Notes: a model not told the origin generated them from the sequence alone. Numbered from the stretch's first letter, positions 39,479-48,345 are shown. The stretch: 64,000 nucleotides of DNA from Massilia agilis (GCF_024756255.1 NZ_JANUHB010000001.1:248001-312000), one strand, 5' to 3'. Numbers and translations: made by a program.

Positions 39479-41233
39479 ATGGAAAAGAAGCTGCTCGCCG
39501 CGCTGTTCGCGGCTGGCGTGCTGTCGGCGGCCACGCTGCCGGCGCATGCCGCAACCGCCGCCGACGCACGGTTCAAGTCGATCTACACCGCCGAATGGAA
39601 GTGGCGCCAGTCCCAGCGCCTGGCCCGCTCGGAAGACTCCACCGGCGTGCAGCCCACCCTGCCCCACGTGGACGCGCGCTCGCAGCAGGAGCGGCTCGCC
39701 TACTGGACCGGGGTGCTCAAAGAGCTCGATGCGATCCGCCCGGCCGACCTGTCGGAGGATGAGCGCGTCAACTACGCGGTGTACCGCGCCCAGATAGCGG
39801 CGCTGGCCGAGGCGCTGCGCTTTCGCGAGTACGAGCAGCCCGTCAACGCCGACAGCAGCTTCTGGACCAACGTGGCCTACATGACGCGCAACCCGCTCAA
39901 GAGCGTCCAGGAATACCGCAACTACATCAGCCAGCTGCACGAATTCCCGCGCTATTTCGACGAAGAGGCCGCGAACATGCGCGCCGGCCTGGCGCGCGGC
40001 TTCACCCCGCCCAAGGTGACGCTGGCGGGACGCGACGCGCCGCTGGCGACGGTTGCCGAGGCGAAGACGCCGCAGGACACCATCTTCTACACCCCGTTCA
40101 AGGCGATGCCGGCCTCGATCCCGGCGGCCGAGCAGGAGCAGTTGCGCCTTGACGCCGCCGCCGCGATCCGCGACGACGTGCAGCCGGCCTATCGCCGCAT
40201 GCTCGCCTTCATGCGCGAGCAGTACATGCCCAATGCGCGCACCGCCCTCGCGGCCGAGAGCCTGCCGGACGGGAAGGCCTACTACCAGTCCAAGATCGTC
40301 GAATACACCACCACCTCGCTGACCGCGGACCAGATCCACCAGATCGGCTTGTCCGAGATGGCCAAGATCCGCGCCGAGATGGAGCAAACGATCCGCGCCA
40401 CCGGATTCAAGGGCGACTTTGCGGCCTTCCTGTCGTTCCTGCGCACCGACCCGCAGTTCTACGCCAAGACCCCGGAGGAGCTGTTGATGCGCGCCGCCTG
40501 GGTCGCCAAGAAGTTCGACGGCAAGGCCGAGCAGTACTTCGGCTACCTGCCGCGCAAGCGCTTTGCGATCGTGCCGGTGCCGCCGGACCAGGCGCCCTAC
40601 TACACCGCCGGCCGCGGCGGCCCTGGCGTCTATCTCGTCAACACCTACAACCTGCCGGCGCGCGCGCTGTATTCGCTGCCGGCGCTGACGCTGCACGAAT
40701 CGGCGCCGGGCCACGCGTTCCAGATGCCGGTGGCGCTGGAGCAGAAGGGCCTGCCGCCGTTCCGGCGCGCCTACATCTCGGCCTTTGGCGAAGGCTGGGC
40801 GCTGTACACCGAACGCCTGGGCGTGGAGATGGGCATCTACGAGAACGCCTACGAGACCTTCGGCATGCTGAGCTACCAGGCCTGGCGCGCCGCGCGCCTG
40901 GTGGTGGACACCGGCATCCACGCCAAGGGCTGGACGCGCGAACAGGCGCAGGCCTACATGCACGAGAACACCGCACTGGCCGACCACGAGATCGAGACCG
41001 AAGTGGACCGCTACATCTCGTGGCCGGGCCAGGCCCTGTCGTACTACCTGGGCGAGATGGCGATCCAGAAAGCGCGCGCGAAGGCCGAGCAGGCGCTGGG
41101 ACCGAAGTTCGACATCCGCAACTTCCACGACACGGTGCTGCAGCTGGGCTCCGTGCCGCTGCCGGTGCTGGAGGCGCGCATCGACACCTTCATCGCGCAA
41201 GGCGGCAAGAGCCCCTATGCGCAGCAGAGGTAG
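39479..41233 (+). CDS. DUF885 family exported protein (putative metallopeptidase)
   Basis: Exported protein of 584 residues of the DUF885 family, which has an M1/M3-like zinc-peptidase look. A signal peptide (about 1-25, AHA-A) is clear. The likely metal site is the HESAPGH motif in LTLHESAPGHAFQ (about 400-412), followed by the conserved ISAFGEGWALYTERLG with the third ligand Glu. The C-terminal YISWPGQALSYYLGE is also a family hallmark. The start is set by the signal peptide and an AAGGGGA site. It is next to the M28 peptidase, consistent with scavenging of peptides. Confidence 0.88.
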   Translation: MEKKLLAALFAAGVLSAATLPAHAATAADARFKSIYTAEWKWRQSQRLARSEDSTGVQPTLPHVDARSQQERLAYWTGVLKELDAIRPADLSEDERVNYAVYRAQIAALAEALRFREYEQPVNADSSFWTNVAYMTRNPLKSVQEYRNYISQLHEFPRYFDEEAANMRAGLARGFTPPKVTLAGRDAPLATVAEAKTPQDTIFYTPFKAMPASIPAAEQEQLRLDAAAAIRDDVQPAYRRMLAFMREQYMPNARTALAAESLPDGKAYYQSKIVEYTTTSLTADQIHQIGLSEMAKIRAEMEQTIRATGFKGDFAAFLSFLRTDPQFYAKTPEELLMRAAWVAKKFDGKAEQYFGYLPRKRFAIVPVPPDQAPYYTAGRGGPGVYLVNTYNLPARALYSLPALTLHESAPGHAFQMPVALEQKGLPPFRRAYISAFGEGWALYTERLGVEMGIYENAYETFGMLSYQAWRAARLVVDTGIHAKGWTREQAQAYMHENTALADHEIETEVDRYISWPGQALSYYLGEMAIQKARAKAEQALGPKFDIRNFHDTVLQLGSVPLPVLEARIDTFIAQGGKSPYAQQR

Positions 41234-41236
41234 TCC

Positions 41237-41860
41237 ATGCTCAGGATCCTCGGCAAGCAAAGCTCGATCAACGTGCGCAAGGTGCTGTGGAGCTGCGAGG
41301 AGCTCGGCCTGCCGTACCAGCAGGAGGATTGGGGCGCCGGCTACCGTGCCACGGATACGCCGGCGTTCCTTGCGCTGAACCCCAATGCGATGGTGCCGGT
41401 GCTGGTGGATGGCGGCTTCGTGTTGTGGGAGTCGAACACCATCTGCCGCTACCTGGCCGGCCGCGCCAGCGACACGCGCCTGCTGCCCCTTGAACCGGCG
41501 CGGCGCGCCAGCGTCGAGCAGTGGATGGACTGGCAGGCCACGGAGCTCAACAACGCGTGGCGCTACGCCTTCATGGCGCTGGTACGGCAAAGCCCGGCGC
41601 ACCAGGACCCGGCCGCGATCGAGGCGAGCATCGCGAACTGGAACCGCCACATGCACATCCTCGAGCGCCAGCTCGAACGCGGCGGCCCCTTCGTGTGCGG
41701 CGACGCGTTCACGCTGGCCGACGTGGTGCTCGGGCTGTCCGTGAACCGCTGGGCCATGACGCCGCTCGCGCATCCAGAGCTGCCCGCCGTGCGGGCCTAC
41801 TACGACCGCCTCGACCAGCGCGCCGCGTTTCGCCGGCACGGCCGCAACGGCATTGCTTGA
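41237..41860 (+). CDS. Glutathione S-transferase family protein
   Basis: Cytoplasmic GST of 207 residues. The thioredoxin-like N-terminal domain starts [19 protein letters not shown] and carries the GSH-binding pattern [19 protein letters not shown] (about 49-67). The all-helical C-terminal domain begins near [10 protein letters not shown] and includes [13 protein letters not shown], the typical N-capping box. The substrate is unknown. It begins 3 bp after the DUF885 stop, so it is likely in the same transcript. Confidence 0.9.
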   Translation: MLRILGKQSSINVRKVLWSCEELGLPYQQEDWGAGYRATDTPAFLALNPNAMVPVLVDGGFVLWESNTICRYLAGRASDTRLLPLEPARRASVEQWMDWQATELNNAWRYAFMALVRQSPAHQDPAAIEASIANWNRHMHILERQLERGGPFVCGDAFTLADVVLGLSVNRWAMTPLAHPELPAVRAYYDRLDQRAAFRRHGRNGIA

Positions 41861-41991
41861 TCCGCGGCCAGCAAACGTTCGCGCCCTCTGATACACTTTT
41901 TGCCAGCCCGCGTTACAGGCCGAACTGCAGCAGATCCCGACACGATTTCGCCAGGTGAGGACAGACCGGCGATTTCAGGAGATCCGCGCAC

Positions 41992-42921
41992 GTGACAGTA
42001 TCGAAAAACACCTGGCTTGGCATCGGTTGCGGCGCCGTGGCCGGCGCATTCTGGGGCCTGGTATTCCTTGCGCCCGCGCTGGCAAACAACTTCACGCCCT
42101 TGCAGCTGTCGGCTGGCCGCTACCTCGCCTACGGCCTGGTGTCGGTGGCGCTCATCGCCCCCGCATGGCGGCGCCTGGCGCGCGTGCTGACCCGCACCGA
42201 ATGGCGCGCCCTTGCCTGGCTCAGCTTCTGGGGCAATATCCTTTACTTCGTGCTGCTGGCGCGCGCCGTGCAGGTCGGCGGCATTGCGATGACCTCGCTA
42301 ATCGTCGGCTTCTTGCCGGTGACGGTGACGATCGTCGGCAGCCGCGAGCACGGTGCGGTGCCGTTTGCGCGCCTGCTGCCGTCGCTGATGCTGTCTTCCG
42401 CCGGCATGGTGTGCATCGGCTGGCACTCGCTGCAGGGATCAAGCCAGGGCTCGCTCGAAGGCCTGCTGTGCGCGCTGGGCGCGCTGGCTTCCTGGACCGT
42501 GTACGCGGTGCAGAACAGCCGCTGGCTCGGGCGGCTGGACCACGTGACGTCGCACGAATGGAGCCTGCTCACCGGCGTGGTCACCGGCGCCGAATCGCTG
42601 CTGCTTGCCGTGCCTGCCTTCGCATTTGCGCCGCGCGCGCACGGCACCGACGAATGGCTGTATTTCGGCGCCATCGTGACCGGCGTGGCGATCTGCGCGT
42701 CGGTGCTCGGCAACGCGTTCTGGAACCGCGCCAGCCGCCTGCTGCCGCTAACCATGACCGGGCAGATGATTTTGTTCGAGACGCTGTTTGCGCTGTTGTA
42801 CGGCTTTTTCTGGGAAGGGCGCGCGCCCGCGCCGGCGGAGCTGGCGGCGGTGGCGCTGCTGGTGGCCGGGGTGCTGTCGTGCACCGCGGCCCACCGCATC
42901 CCGGCGGCGGCTCCCGCCTGA
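41992..42921 (+). CDS. DMT superfamily (EamA) transporter
   Basis: Inner-membrane drug/metabolite transporter of 309 residues with ten predicted membrane segments, arranged as two EamA repeats (about 10-140 and 155-300). It starts with GTG at 41992; AGGAG lies about 10 bases upstream and no better ATG exists. The substrate is unknown; the group exports amino acids, purines or metabolites. It converges on the hybrid kinase gene, with only 2 bp between stops. Confidence 0.87.
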   Translation: MTVSKNTWLGIGCGAVAGAFWGLVFLAPALANNFTPLQLSAGRYLAYGLVSVALIAPAWRRLARVLTRTEWRALAWLSFWGNILYFVLLARAVQVGGIAMTSLIVGFLPVTVTIVGSREHGAVPFARLLPSLMLSSAGMVCIGWHSLQGSSQGSLEGLLCALGALASWTVYAVQNSRWLGRLDHVTSHEWSLLTGVVTGAESLLLAVPAFAFAPRAHGTDEWLYFGAIVTGVAICASVLGNAFWNRASRLLPLTMTGQMILFETLFALLYGFFWEGRAPAPAELAAVALLVAGVLSCTAAHRIPAAAPA

Positions 42922-42923
42922 GC

Positions 42924-44294
42924 TCAGCCGGAAGCCGCCGCGCGCCCGCGCGAGCCCAGCAGGCCGAGCAAGGCCTCGGTGTTCACCGGCTTGACGCAAT
43001 ACTCGTCAAAACCCGCGGCCAGCGCGCGGCTGCGGTCCTCGGCCTGGCAGTAGCCGGACAGGGCGACGGCGTACAGCGGTTTGCCGCCGCGCGCGCGGCG
43101 CAGGCTGGCGATCAGTTCCAGCCCGTCCAGGCCCGGCAGTCCGATGTCGCACAGCAGTGCGTCGAACTCGCCGCCGGTGGCCGCGGCCAGCCCGGCCTTG
43201 CCGTCGTAAGCCACCTGCACCTCATGCCCTTCCAGTACCAACAGGTGGCTCAGCGTCTCGCAGGCGTCACGGTTGTCCTCCACCAGCAGCAGGCGCAGCG
43301 GCGCAGCGCGCCCGCGCCGCACGGTGCGCACCTCGCGCGGCGGCGCAAGCGTGCCCTCGGGCAGCGGCAGGACCACGGTGAACAGGCTGCCCTGCCCTTC
43401 GCCCGCGCTGTAGGCGTCGATCCGGCCGCCATGCATGCCGACCAGGTTGCGCACCACGTTCAGGCCCACGCCCAGGCCGCCCTCCGTGCGCGCCAGCGCG
43501 CGTGGCCCTTGCGTGAACAGGTCGAACACGTGCGGCATCAACCCGGGCGCGATGCCCGTGCCGTTGTCCTGCACCGTGACCACCGCCTGCTCGGCATCGG
43601 CCACGGCAGATAGCCGGATCGTGCCGCCCTCGGGAGTGTATTTGGAGGCGTTGGACAGCAGGTTGGTGAAGACCTGGGTCAGCCTGACCCTGTCGGCGTG
43701 CAGCACCAGCGGCTCGCGCGGCAGCGTCAGCGCGAGCTCCTGGGTGCGCTCGCGCACGCGCGGGGCCACCGTTTCCACGGCCTGTTCGATCACCTGGTCC
43801 AGCAGCACGCTCTGCAGCGACAACGTGATCTTGCCGCTGCTGATGCGCGCCGCATCCAGCAGGTCGTCCAGCAGGTGGGCCATGTGCGAGACCTGGCGGC
43901 CGATCACCTGTGCCAGCTCCAGCGCCCTGGCATCGTCGCCGGCAGTGCGCGGCAGCAGCGCGGCGGCGGTGCCGATCGGCGCGAGCGGATTGCGCAACTC
44001 GTGTGCGAGCATGGCCAGGAATTCGGTCTGGCGCCGGTTGGCTTCCTCGGCATCGTCGCGCCCGCTCTGGGCGGTGACGGTGGCCAGCACCAGGTTCTGG
44101 TTCGCCTCGCGCAGCTGGGCCGCCGTCAGTTCCAGTTCCGCCTTTTCGCGCGCCACCACGCGCAAGACGGCCAGCTCCTGCTGGAGCGATTCGACCTGCG
44201 CGCGAAGCGCGGCATGCGATTGCGGTGGCTCCCCTTTGGAGCCTGCAGGGACGCGCTGTTGCGAGCCGGAGCCTTCGTCGTTCACGTGTCCCAT
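42924..44294 (-). CDS. Soluble hybrid histidine kinase with receiver domain (KaiC operon)
   Basis: Cytoplasmic sensor-kinase-like protein, 456 residues, without membrane segments or a PAS domain. An N-terminal coiled coil (about 25-80) is followed by a HisKA domain with phospho-His98 in AMLAHELRNPLAPIG, then an HATPase domain with LSNASKYTPEGG, DNGTGIAPG and GGLGVGLNVV. A C-terminal receiver has phosphoacceptor Asp383 in LLCDIGLPGLDG and conserved Lys in CVKPV. There is no output domain. Start ATG at 44292-44294 was chosen for the nearby GAGAG site; GTG three codons later is possible. It follows kaiC by 8 bp, so it probably takes its input from the KaiC ATPase. Confidence 0.88.
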   Translation of the reverse strand: MGHVNDEGSGSQQRVPAGSKGEPPQSHAALRAQVESLQQELAVLRVVAREKAELELTAAQLREANQNLVLATVTAQSGRDDAEEANRRQTEFLAMLAHELRNPLAPIGTAAALLPRTAGDDARALELAQVIGRQVSHMAHLLDDLLDAARISSGKITLSLQSVLLDQVIEQAVETVAPRVRERTQELALTLPREPLVLHADRVRLTQVFTNLLSNASKYTPEGGTIRLSAVADAEQAVVTVQDNGTGIAPGLMPHVFDLFTQGPRALARTEGGLGVGLNVVRNLVGMHGGRIDAYSAGEGQGSLFTVVLPLPEGTLAPPREVRTVRRGRAAPLRLLLVEDNRDACETLSHLLVLEGHEVQVAYDGKAGLAAATGGEFDALLCDIGLPGLDGLELIASLRRARGGKPLYAVALSGYCQAEDRSRALAAGFDEYCVKPVNTEALLGLLGSRGRAAASG

Positions 44295-44302
44295 GCCTTC
44301 TC

Positions 44303-45769
44303 TCAATGGCCGTCGCCGGTCCTGGTTGGCGAGCCTGACAGCAGCCCGGTGTAGCCAGGGCGCACGCCGATCTCGATGCCCTGGTCGGTGATGCGGTATT
44401 CGCGCAGCTCGTTGCTGTGCGCGCTGCCGCGCACCTTGACCACCGAGATGAGCTTGCACAAGCGCCCCTCCACTTCCGCGTAGCGCATGGCGATCACCGC
44501 ATCGGTGAGGAACGAGATGTCGTCGAACGAAAAACGCAGGTCGGTAAAGCGGTCTTCCAGGCCGACCGTGACGATCGCGGTCACGCCGCCCTTGGCCAGC
44601 GAGGCCAGCACACGGAACACGGCGCGCCGGAAGTCGCCGCGCACCTCGGGCGCCAGGTACAGCCCGAACTCGGACAGCGAATCGATCACCACGCGCGTGG
44701 CGCCGGTCTCGGCAATGGCGCAGACCAGGTCGTCGAGCAGTTCCTCCACCGTGAGGTCGAGCGAACGGCTCTCGATCACGCGCACCTGCCCCGCCTGGAC
44801 CATGTCCGCCAGCTGTGCATTGCGCAAGCGGGCGGTTCCCTTTTCAAACAACATGGCCACGCCCTTCTCGCCCTGGCGCACGCCCTCCTGCAGGAAGCGC
44901 GTGCCAAGGATGGTCTTGCCGGTCCCGGTCGGACCGACCACCAGCGCGCTGTGCCCCTGCGGCAGGCCGCCGCACAGCAGCTGGTCGAGGTCCGGCACCC
45001 CGGTCGAGATGCGGCGCACCTCGCGCTCGATGGGGCTGCCTGCCACGCGGTCGTCGGCCAGCGGCGGCAGCAGGCGCGGATAGATGCGCAAGCCGTCGTC
45101 GGTGATCCGCAGCGGATGCCAGCCAGCCATGTGGGCCTGGCCGCGCATCTTCACCACACGGATCTTGCGCACCACGGAATTCTGCTCCTGCCACTGCGCC
45201 AGCGCGATCATGCCGTCGGCCACCGTCATGATCGGGTTGGCCTCGGCATCGGACTGGCTGTATTCCCCGATCAGGAAGGTGGTGGCCTGCCAGCTCGTCA
45301 TGCGCGTGCCCAGCTCCTGGACGAAAGCCTGCAGGTCGGCCACGCCCTCCAGGCCGCCCTTGGCAGTCTGCACCACCGAGCGGAACGAGTCCACGAACAC
45401 CAGCGACGGCGAAAAATCCTCCACCTCCTTCATGATCCGCTCCAGCACGCCGGAGAAGTCGCCTGCGCGCAGGTCCTCGGCCAGGTTGACGTAGCGGATC
45501 GAGCTGCCGACCTTGTCCAGGTCAAAGAAGCCGAACTGCTGCTGGTAGCGCAGCATCTTGAGCGGCGGCTCACCGAGCACGGTGAAGAACAGCGCGCGGC
45601 AGTTTGGCCCGGCCAGCGAGAACATGATCTGGTGTGCCAGCGTGGTCTTGCCGCAGCCGGGCGAGCCCGCGATCAGGTTGAACGAGAACTCGATCAGTCC
45701 CCCGCCGAGCAGCAGATCGAGACCGGGCACGCCTGTGTTCAACGTTCGCAGCATTACTTTATCGGTCAT
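44303..45769 (-). CDS. Double-domain KaiC-like ATPase
   Basis: KaiC-family RecA-like ATPase, 488 residues with two tandem domains (about 1-245 and 246-488). Walker A motifs are GSPGCGKT (35-42) and GPTGTGKT (279-286); Walker B regions are LVFVDS and VVIDSL. Against my recollection of cyanobacterial KaiC, the catalytic Glu pairs are reduced to Gly66-Glu67 and Glu309-Lys310. The autophosphorylation pair Ser-Thr is Ser419-Phe420, so only one phosphosite remains. The C-terminal LLSGSPTR is present but the KaiA-binding tail is short. No kaiA or kaiB is nearby. It abuts the upstream small gene and precedes a hybrid kinase. Confidence 0.9.
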   Translation of the reverse strand: MTDKVMLRTLNTGVPGLDLLLGGGLIEFSFNLIAGSPGCGKTTLAHQIMFSLAGPNCRALFFTVLGEPPLKMLRYQQQFGFFDLDKVGSSIRYVNLAEDLRAGDFSGVLERIMKEVEDFSPSLVFVDSFRSVVQTAKGGLEGVADLQAFVQELGTRMTSWQATTFLIGEYSQSDAEANPIMTVADGMIALAQWQEQNSVVRKIRVVKMRGQAHMAGWHPLRITDDGLRIYPRLLPPLADDRVAGSPIEREVRRISTGVPDLDQLLCGGLPQGHSALVVGPTGTGKTILGTRFLQEGVRQGEKGVAMLFEKGTARLRNAQLADMVQAGQVRVIESRSLDLTVEELLDDLVCAIAETGATRVVIDSLSEFGLYLAPEVRGDFRRAVFRVLASLAKGGVTAIVTVGLEDRFTDLRFSFDDISFLTDAVIAMRYAEVEGRLCKLISVVKVRGSAHSNELREYRITDQGIEIGVRPGYTGLLSGSPTRTGDGH

Positions 45770-46189
45770 TTACTTCTGCTCCTGTGCATTCTGCTCACCC
45801 GTGCCTGGCGCAGCCGAGTGTAAAAGGCGGATCGTCAACGCTTGGCCAATGAGGTCGGCGAGCAGCCGGGTGAAAGTGTCGAGTAGGGCCATATTGGCCG
45901 CGCGCGCCTGCTCGGCGCTCACGCTGGCCAGCCGCTCGCCCAGCGCCGTGAGCAGCGCCTCGATCGTTTTGAACGAGGGAATGGCGATCCACTCGAAGCG
46001 CGCCGATACGAGCCGTGCAGCCCTGCCGAACAGGGCGCAGAAGCCGCTCTCCCCGATGAGCGGGCAGAGGTTGCGCGCCAGGCGCGACCACGGTTGCAGC
46101 AGCGAGCCTGTGCCATCGCGGGCGCCCGCGCCGCAGCTCGCCGTCATTGCAACGAGCAGTTGCTGCCGCTTGTCGTCGTGTTTATCCAT
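45770..46189 (-). CDS. Small protein of unknown function, first gene of the KaiC operon
   Basis: A 139-residue protein I do not recognise. It looks soluble and mostly helical: a polar basic start (MDKHDDKRQQLLVAMTA), a middle part GESGFCALFGRAARLVSARFEWIAI (given in two helices, about 55-80), and a leucine/alanine-rich C-terminal half with heptad spacing. It lacks the KaiB thioredoxin-like pattern and resembles no KaiA that I know. Its stop codon touches the kaiC start, so the two are coupled. The most likely role is as a regulator or sensor partner of the KaiC ATPase, but this is only position-based inference. The start at 46187-46189 has no clear ribosome site. Confidence 0.6.
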   Translation of the reverse strand: MDKHDDKRQQLLVAMTASCGAGARDGTGSLLQPWSRLARNLCPLIGESGFCALFGRAARLVSARFEWIAIPSFKTIEALLTALGERLASVSAEQARAANMALLDTFTRLLADLIGQALTIRLLHSAAPGTGEQNAQEQK

Positions 46190-46240
46190 GCATGGGGAAA
46201 GAATAGGTGGTACCGCCGGGCAGCCACAGGCCACACAGTC

Positions 46241-46257
46241 GGGCGATTATAGCCCGA
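46241..46257 (-). promoter_or_regulatory. Candidate promoter/operator of the KaiC operon
   Basis: On the minus strand a perfect TATAAT (46246-46251) lies about 57 bp before the first gene. It sits inside an inverted repeat: CGGGC arms flank it (CGGGC-TATAATC-GCCCG). No good -35 hexamer is seen at 17 bp (GTTCAA at 15 bp, TTGTCG at 20 bp), so an activator may be required. Confidence 0.5.
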
Positions 46258-46303
46258 TTGTTATGCTTGAACGACAAAAAAGAAACAATTTACATTGAAA
46301 GGC

Positions 46304-46795
46304 TTACCACAGCCTCAGCTTGAGCTGCACCGAAATGCCGCCGTAGAGCCGGTCCTTGTAGCTGGGGACAAAGCCGACGTTCACGCCAAAGCGCTGGTAC
46401 TCGACGGTCGCCGTGGGCACCGCGGCCGGGAACCAGCCGCCATCGCGCATGTGCGGATAGCCATTGAAGGCCGCCAGCGCCGCGCCCAGACGCACCGGGC
46501 CCACCGCCAGCGGCTGCCAGATCACGCCCGCATAGCTCGACCAGGCGCGATCGCTGTTGTAGAAGCGGCCCACCGCCGCCGAGGCCGTGCCCCCGAAGCG
46601 ATACTCGGCGCCCAGCCCGCGGTTGGCGCCGTTCAGGTCCTTGTCGCGGTTGAAGTGCCCGGTGAGAAAACCGCTGTCGAGCCAGAACTCGCTCTTCGGT
46701 TCGGGCTCGATGGCGGTGAACAGGTCGCCCGCATGTGCCAGCGGGGCCAGGATGCACAGCAAGGCGGCCGCGCCGCGCTCAAGCAATCGCTTCAA
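46304..46795 (-). CDS. Predicted outer-membrane beta-barrel protein, unknown function
   Basis: Exported protein of 163 residues. A signal peptide (about 1-22, AHA-G) is followed by alternating strands rich in Tyr, Phe, Trp, Gly and Arg, such as [21 protein letters not shown] and [13 protein letters not shown]; the last residue is aromatic. This fits an eight-stranded outer-membrane barrel. The pattern loosely recalls PagP-like lipid A enzymes, but I see no catalytic set that would confirm it. The start is TTG at 46793-46795: it overlaps the def stop as TTGA and follows AGGAG at 7-bp spacing, so translation is coupled to def. galU, which makes UDP-glucose for surface polysaccharides, is upstream in the same run. 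Confidence 0.75.
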   Translation of the reverse strand: MKRLLERGAAALLCILAPLAHAGDLFTAIEPEPKSEFWLDSGFLTGHFNRDKDLNGANRGLGAEYRFGGTASAAVGRFYNSDRAWSSYAGVIWQPLAVGPVRLGAALAAFNGYPHMRDGGWFPAAVPTATVEYQRFGVNVGFVPSYKDRLYGGISVQLKLRLW

Positions 46796-47328
46796 TCGTC
46801 GTCTCCTGGCGCCTGGTCGGGGAACAGCACTTCGGTAAAGCCGAAGCGGGAAAAGTCCTTGATCCGCATCGGGTACAGGATGCCCAGCAGGTGGTCCACC
46901 TCGTGCTGTACGACGCGCGCGTGAAAGCCCTCGGCATCGCGGCTGATCCAGTTGCCGTGCTGGTCGAAGCCTTCGTAATGCAGCCGCGTGTAGCGCGGCA
47001 CGCTGCCGCGCAGGCCGGGCACCGACAGGCAGCCCTCGAAGCCCTCTTCCATCTCGTCCGACAGCGGCCGCAGCACCGGGTTGATCAGCACCGTCTCGGG
47101 CACCTCGGGCGCATCGGGATAGCGCTGGTTGTGCTTGAACCCGAAGATCACCAGCTGCAGGTTGATGCCGATCTGCGGCGCGGCCAGCCCGGCCCCATTG
47201 GCCGCGTGCATGGTCTCGAACATGTCGGCGACCAGCGCGTGCAGTTCGGGCGTGCCGAACCTGGCGACCTTGTCGGACACGCGCGTCAGGCGCGGGTCGC
47301 CCATCTTCAGGATCTCGCGGACAGTCAT
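46792..47328 (-). CDS. def: Peptide deformylase
   Basis: Removes the formyl group from the first methionine of new proteins; cytoplasmic metalloenzyme of 178 residues. The three active motifs are present: [10 protein letters not shown] (about 45-54), EGCLSVPG with the metal Cys, and the HEVDH metal site in [11 protein letters not shown]. The start overlaps the galU stop by 4 nt (ATGA). def is not next to fmt here, so this may be a second, accessory deformylase; the usual def-fmt pair was not seen in the window. Confidence 0.95.
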   Translation of the reverse strand: MTVREILKMGDPRLTRVSDKVARFGTPELHALVADMFETMHAANGAGLAAPQIGINLQLVIFGFKHNQRYPDAPEVPETVLINPVLRPLSDEMEEGFEGCLSVPGLRGSVPRYTRLHYEGFDQHGNWISRDAEGFHARVVQHEVDHLLGILYPMRIKDFSRFGFTEVLFPDQAPGDDD

Positions 47329-48218
47329 GGCCGGCCCTGCTCCTTTTGCAGCTGGTCGAGGAAGGCCCGGAAGCCCTCGGCGGTCTCCGGGTGCTTGAGA
47401 CCGATGGCGGCGGTCGCCTTCAGGTATCCGAGCTTGGAGCCGCAATCATACCGCTGTCCGGCGTAGCGGTAGGCCAGCACGCGCTCCTGCGCCATCAGCG
47501 CGGCGATGCCATCGGTGAGCTGGATTTCGCCGCCGGCGCCACGGCCCAGGTGCTCCAGGTGATTGAAGATCGCGCCCGACAGCACGTAGCGGCCCACCAC
47601 CGCCAGCGTGGATGGCGCCAGCTCCGGCTGCGGCTTTTCGACGATGCCCGACACCACTTCGAGGTCGGGACGATAGGCCGACGCGCTGACGATGCCGTAC
47701 TGGCGCGTGTGCTCGCGCGGCACGTCCTGCACGGCCAGCAGGCTGCTGCGCTCGTATTCGTACAGCTCGGTCATCTGCGCCAGCACGGGCTTGTTGCCGG
47801 CGTCGGTATCCATGAAATCGTCCGCCAGCAGCACCGCAAACGGTTCGTTGCCCACCACCGGGCGCGCGCACAGCACCGCGTGCCCCAGGCCCAGCGGCTC
47901 GGACTGGCGGATGTAGATGCAGGTGATGTTCTTGGGGATCACGCCGCGCACCACCTCGAGCAGCGCCTGCTTGCCGTGCGCCTCCAGCTCGGACTCGAGC
48001 TCGTAGGCCTTGTCGAAATGGTCTTCGATGGCGCGCTTGTTACGGCCGGTGATGAAGATCATCTCGGTGATGCCGGCCGCAACCGCCTCCTCGACCGCAT
48101 ACTGGATCAGGGGCTTGTCCACGATCGGCAGCATTTCCTTCGGCTGCGCCTTGGTGGCGGGCAGAAAGCGGCTGCCCAGGCCGGCGACCGGGAATACGGC
48201 CTTCCTGATTGTCGTCAT
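47325..48218 (-). CDS. galU: UTP-glucose-1-phosphate uridylyltransferase
   Basis: GalU (297 residues) makes UDP-glucose from UTP and glucose 1-phosphate, supplying LPS core, capsule and trehalose synthesis. The nucleotidyltransferase loop [19 protein letters not shown] (about 10-28) and the following EMLPIVDKP are typical, as are LADDFMD and the C-terminal [10 protein letters not shown]. It heads a coupled run galU-def-barrel. A family A repeat lies between it and the upstream ligA. Confidence 0.96.
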   Translation of the reverse strand: MTTIRKAVFPVAGLGSRFLPATKAQPKEMLPIVDKPLIQYAVEEAVAAGITEMIFITGRNKRAIEDHFDKAYELESELEAHGKQALLEVVRGVIPKNITCIYIRQSEPLGLGHAVLCARPVVGNEPFAVLLADDFMDTDAGNKPVLAQMTELYEYERSSLLAVQDVPREHTRQYGIVSASAYRPDLEVVSGIVEKPQPELAPSTLAVVGRYVLSGAIFNHLEHLGRGAGGEIQLTDGIAALMAQERVLAYRYAGQRYDCGSKLGYLKATAAIGLKHPETAEGFRAFLDQLQKEQGRP

Positions 48219-48240
48219 CGTTGTTGTCCTGTATTCGCTC

Positions 48241-48341
48241 GTAGGGTGGGCAGATTTCTGCCCACGCGTTCAATCGCTGCATGCGTCGCGGGCGCGAATG
48301 CCGTAGCTGAACGCGTGGGCAGGAAAACCTGCCCACCCTAC
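48241..48341. repeat. Palindromic intergenic repeat, family A, copy 4
   Basis: Left arm GTAGGGTGGGCAGA-TT-TCTGCCCACGCGTTCA and inverted right arm TGAACGCGTGGGCAGG-AAAA-CCTGCCCACCCTAC. It begins 5 bp after the ligA stop on the transcript strand and could serve as its terminator before galU. Confidence 0.88.
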
Positions 48342-48345
48342 AAAA

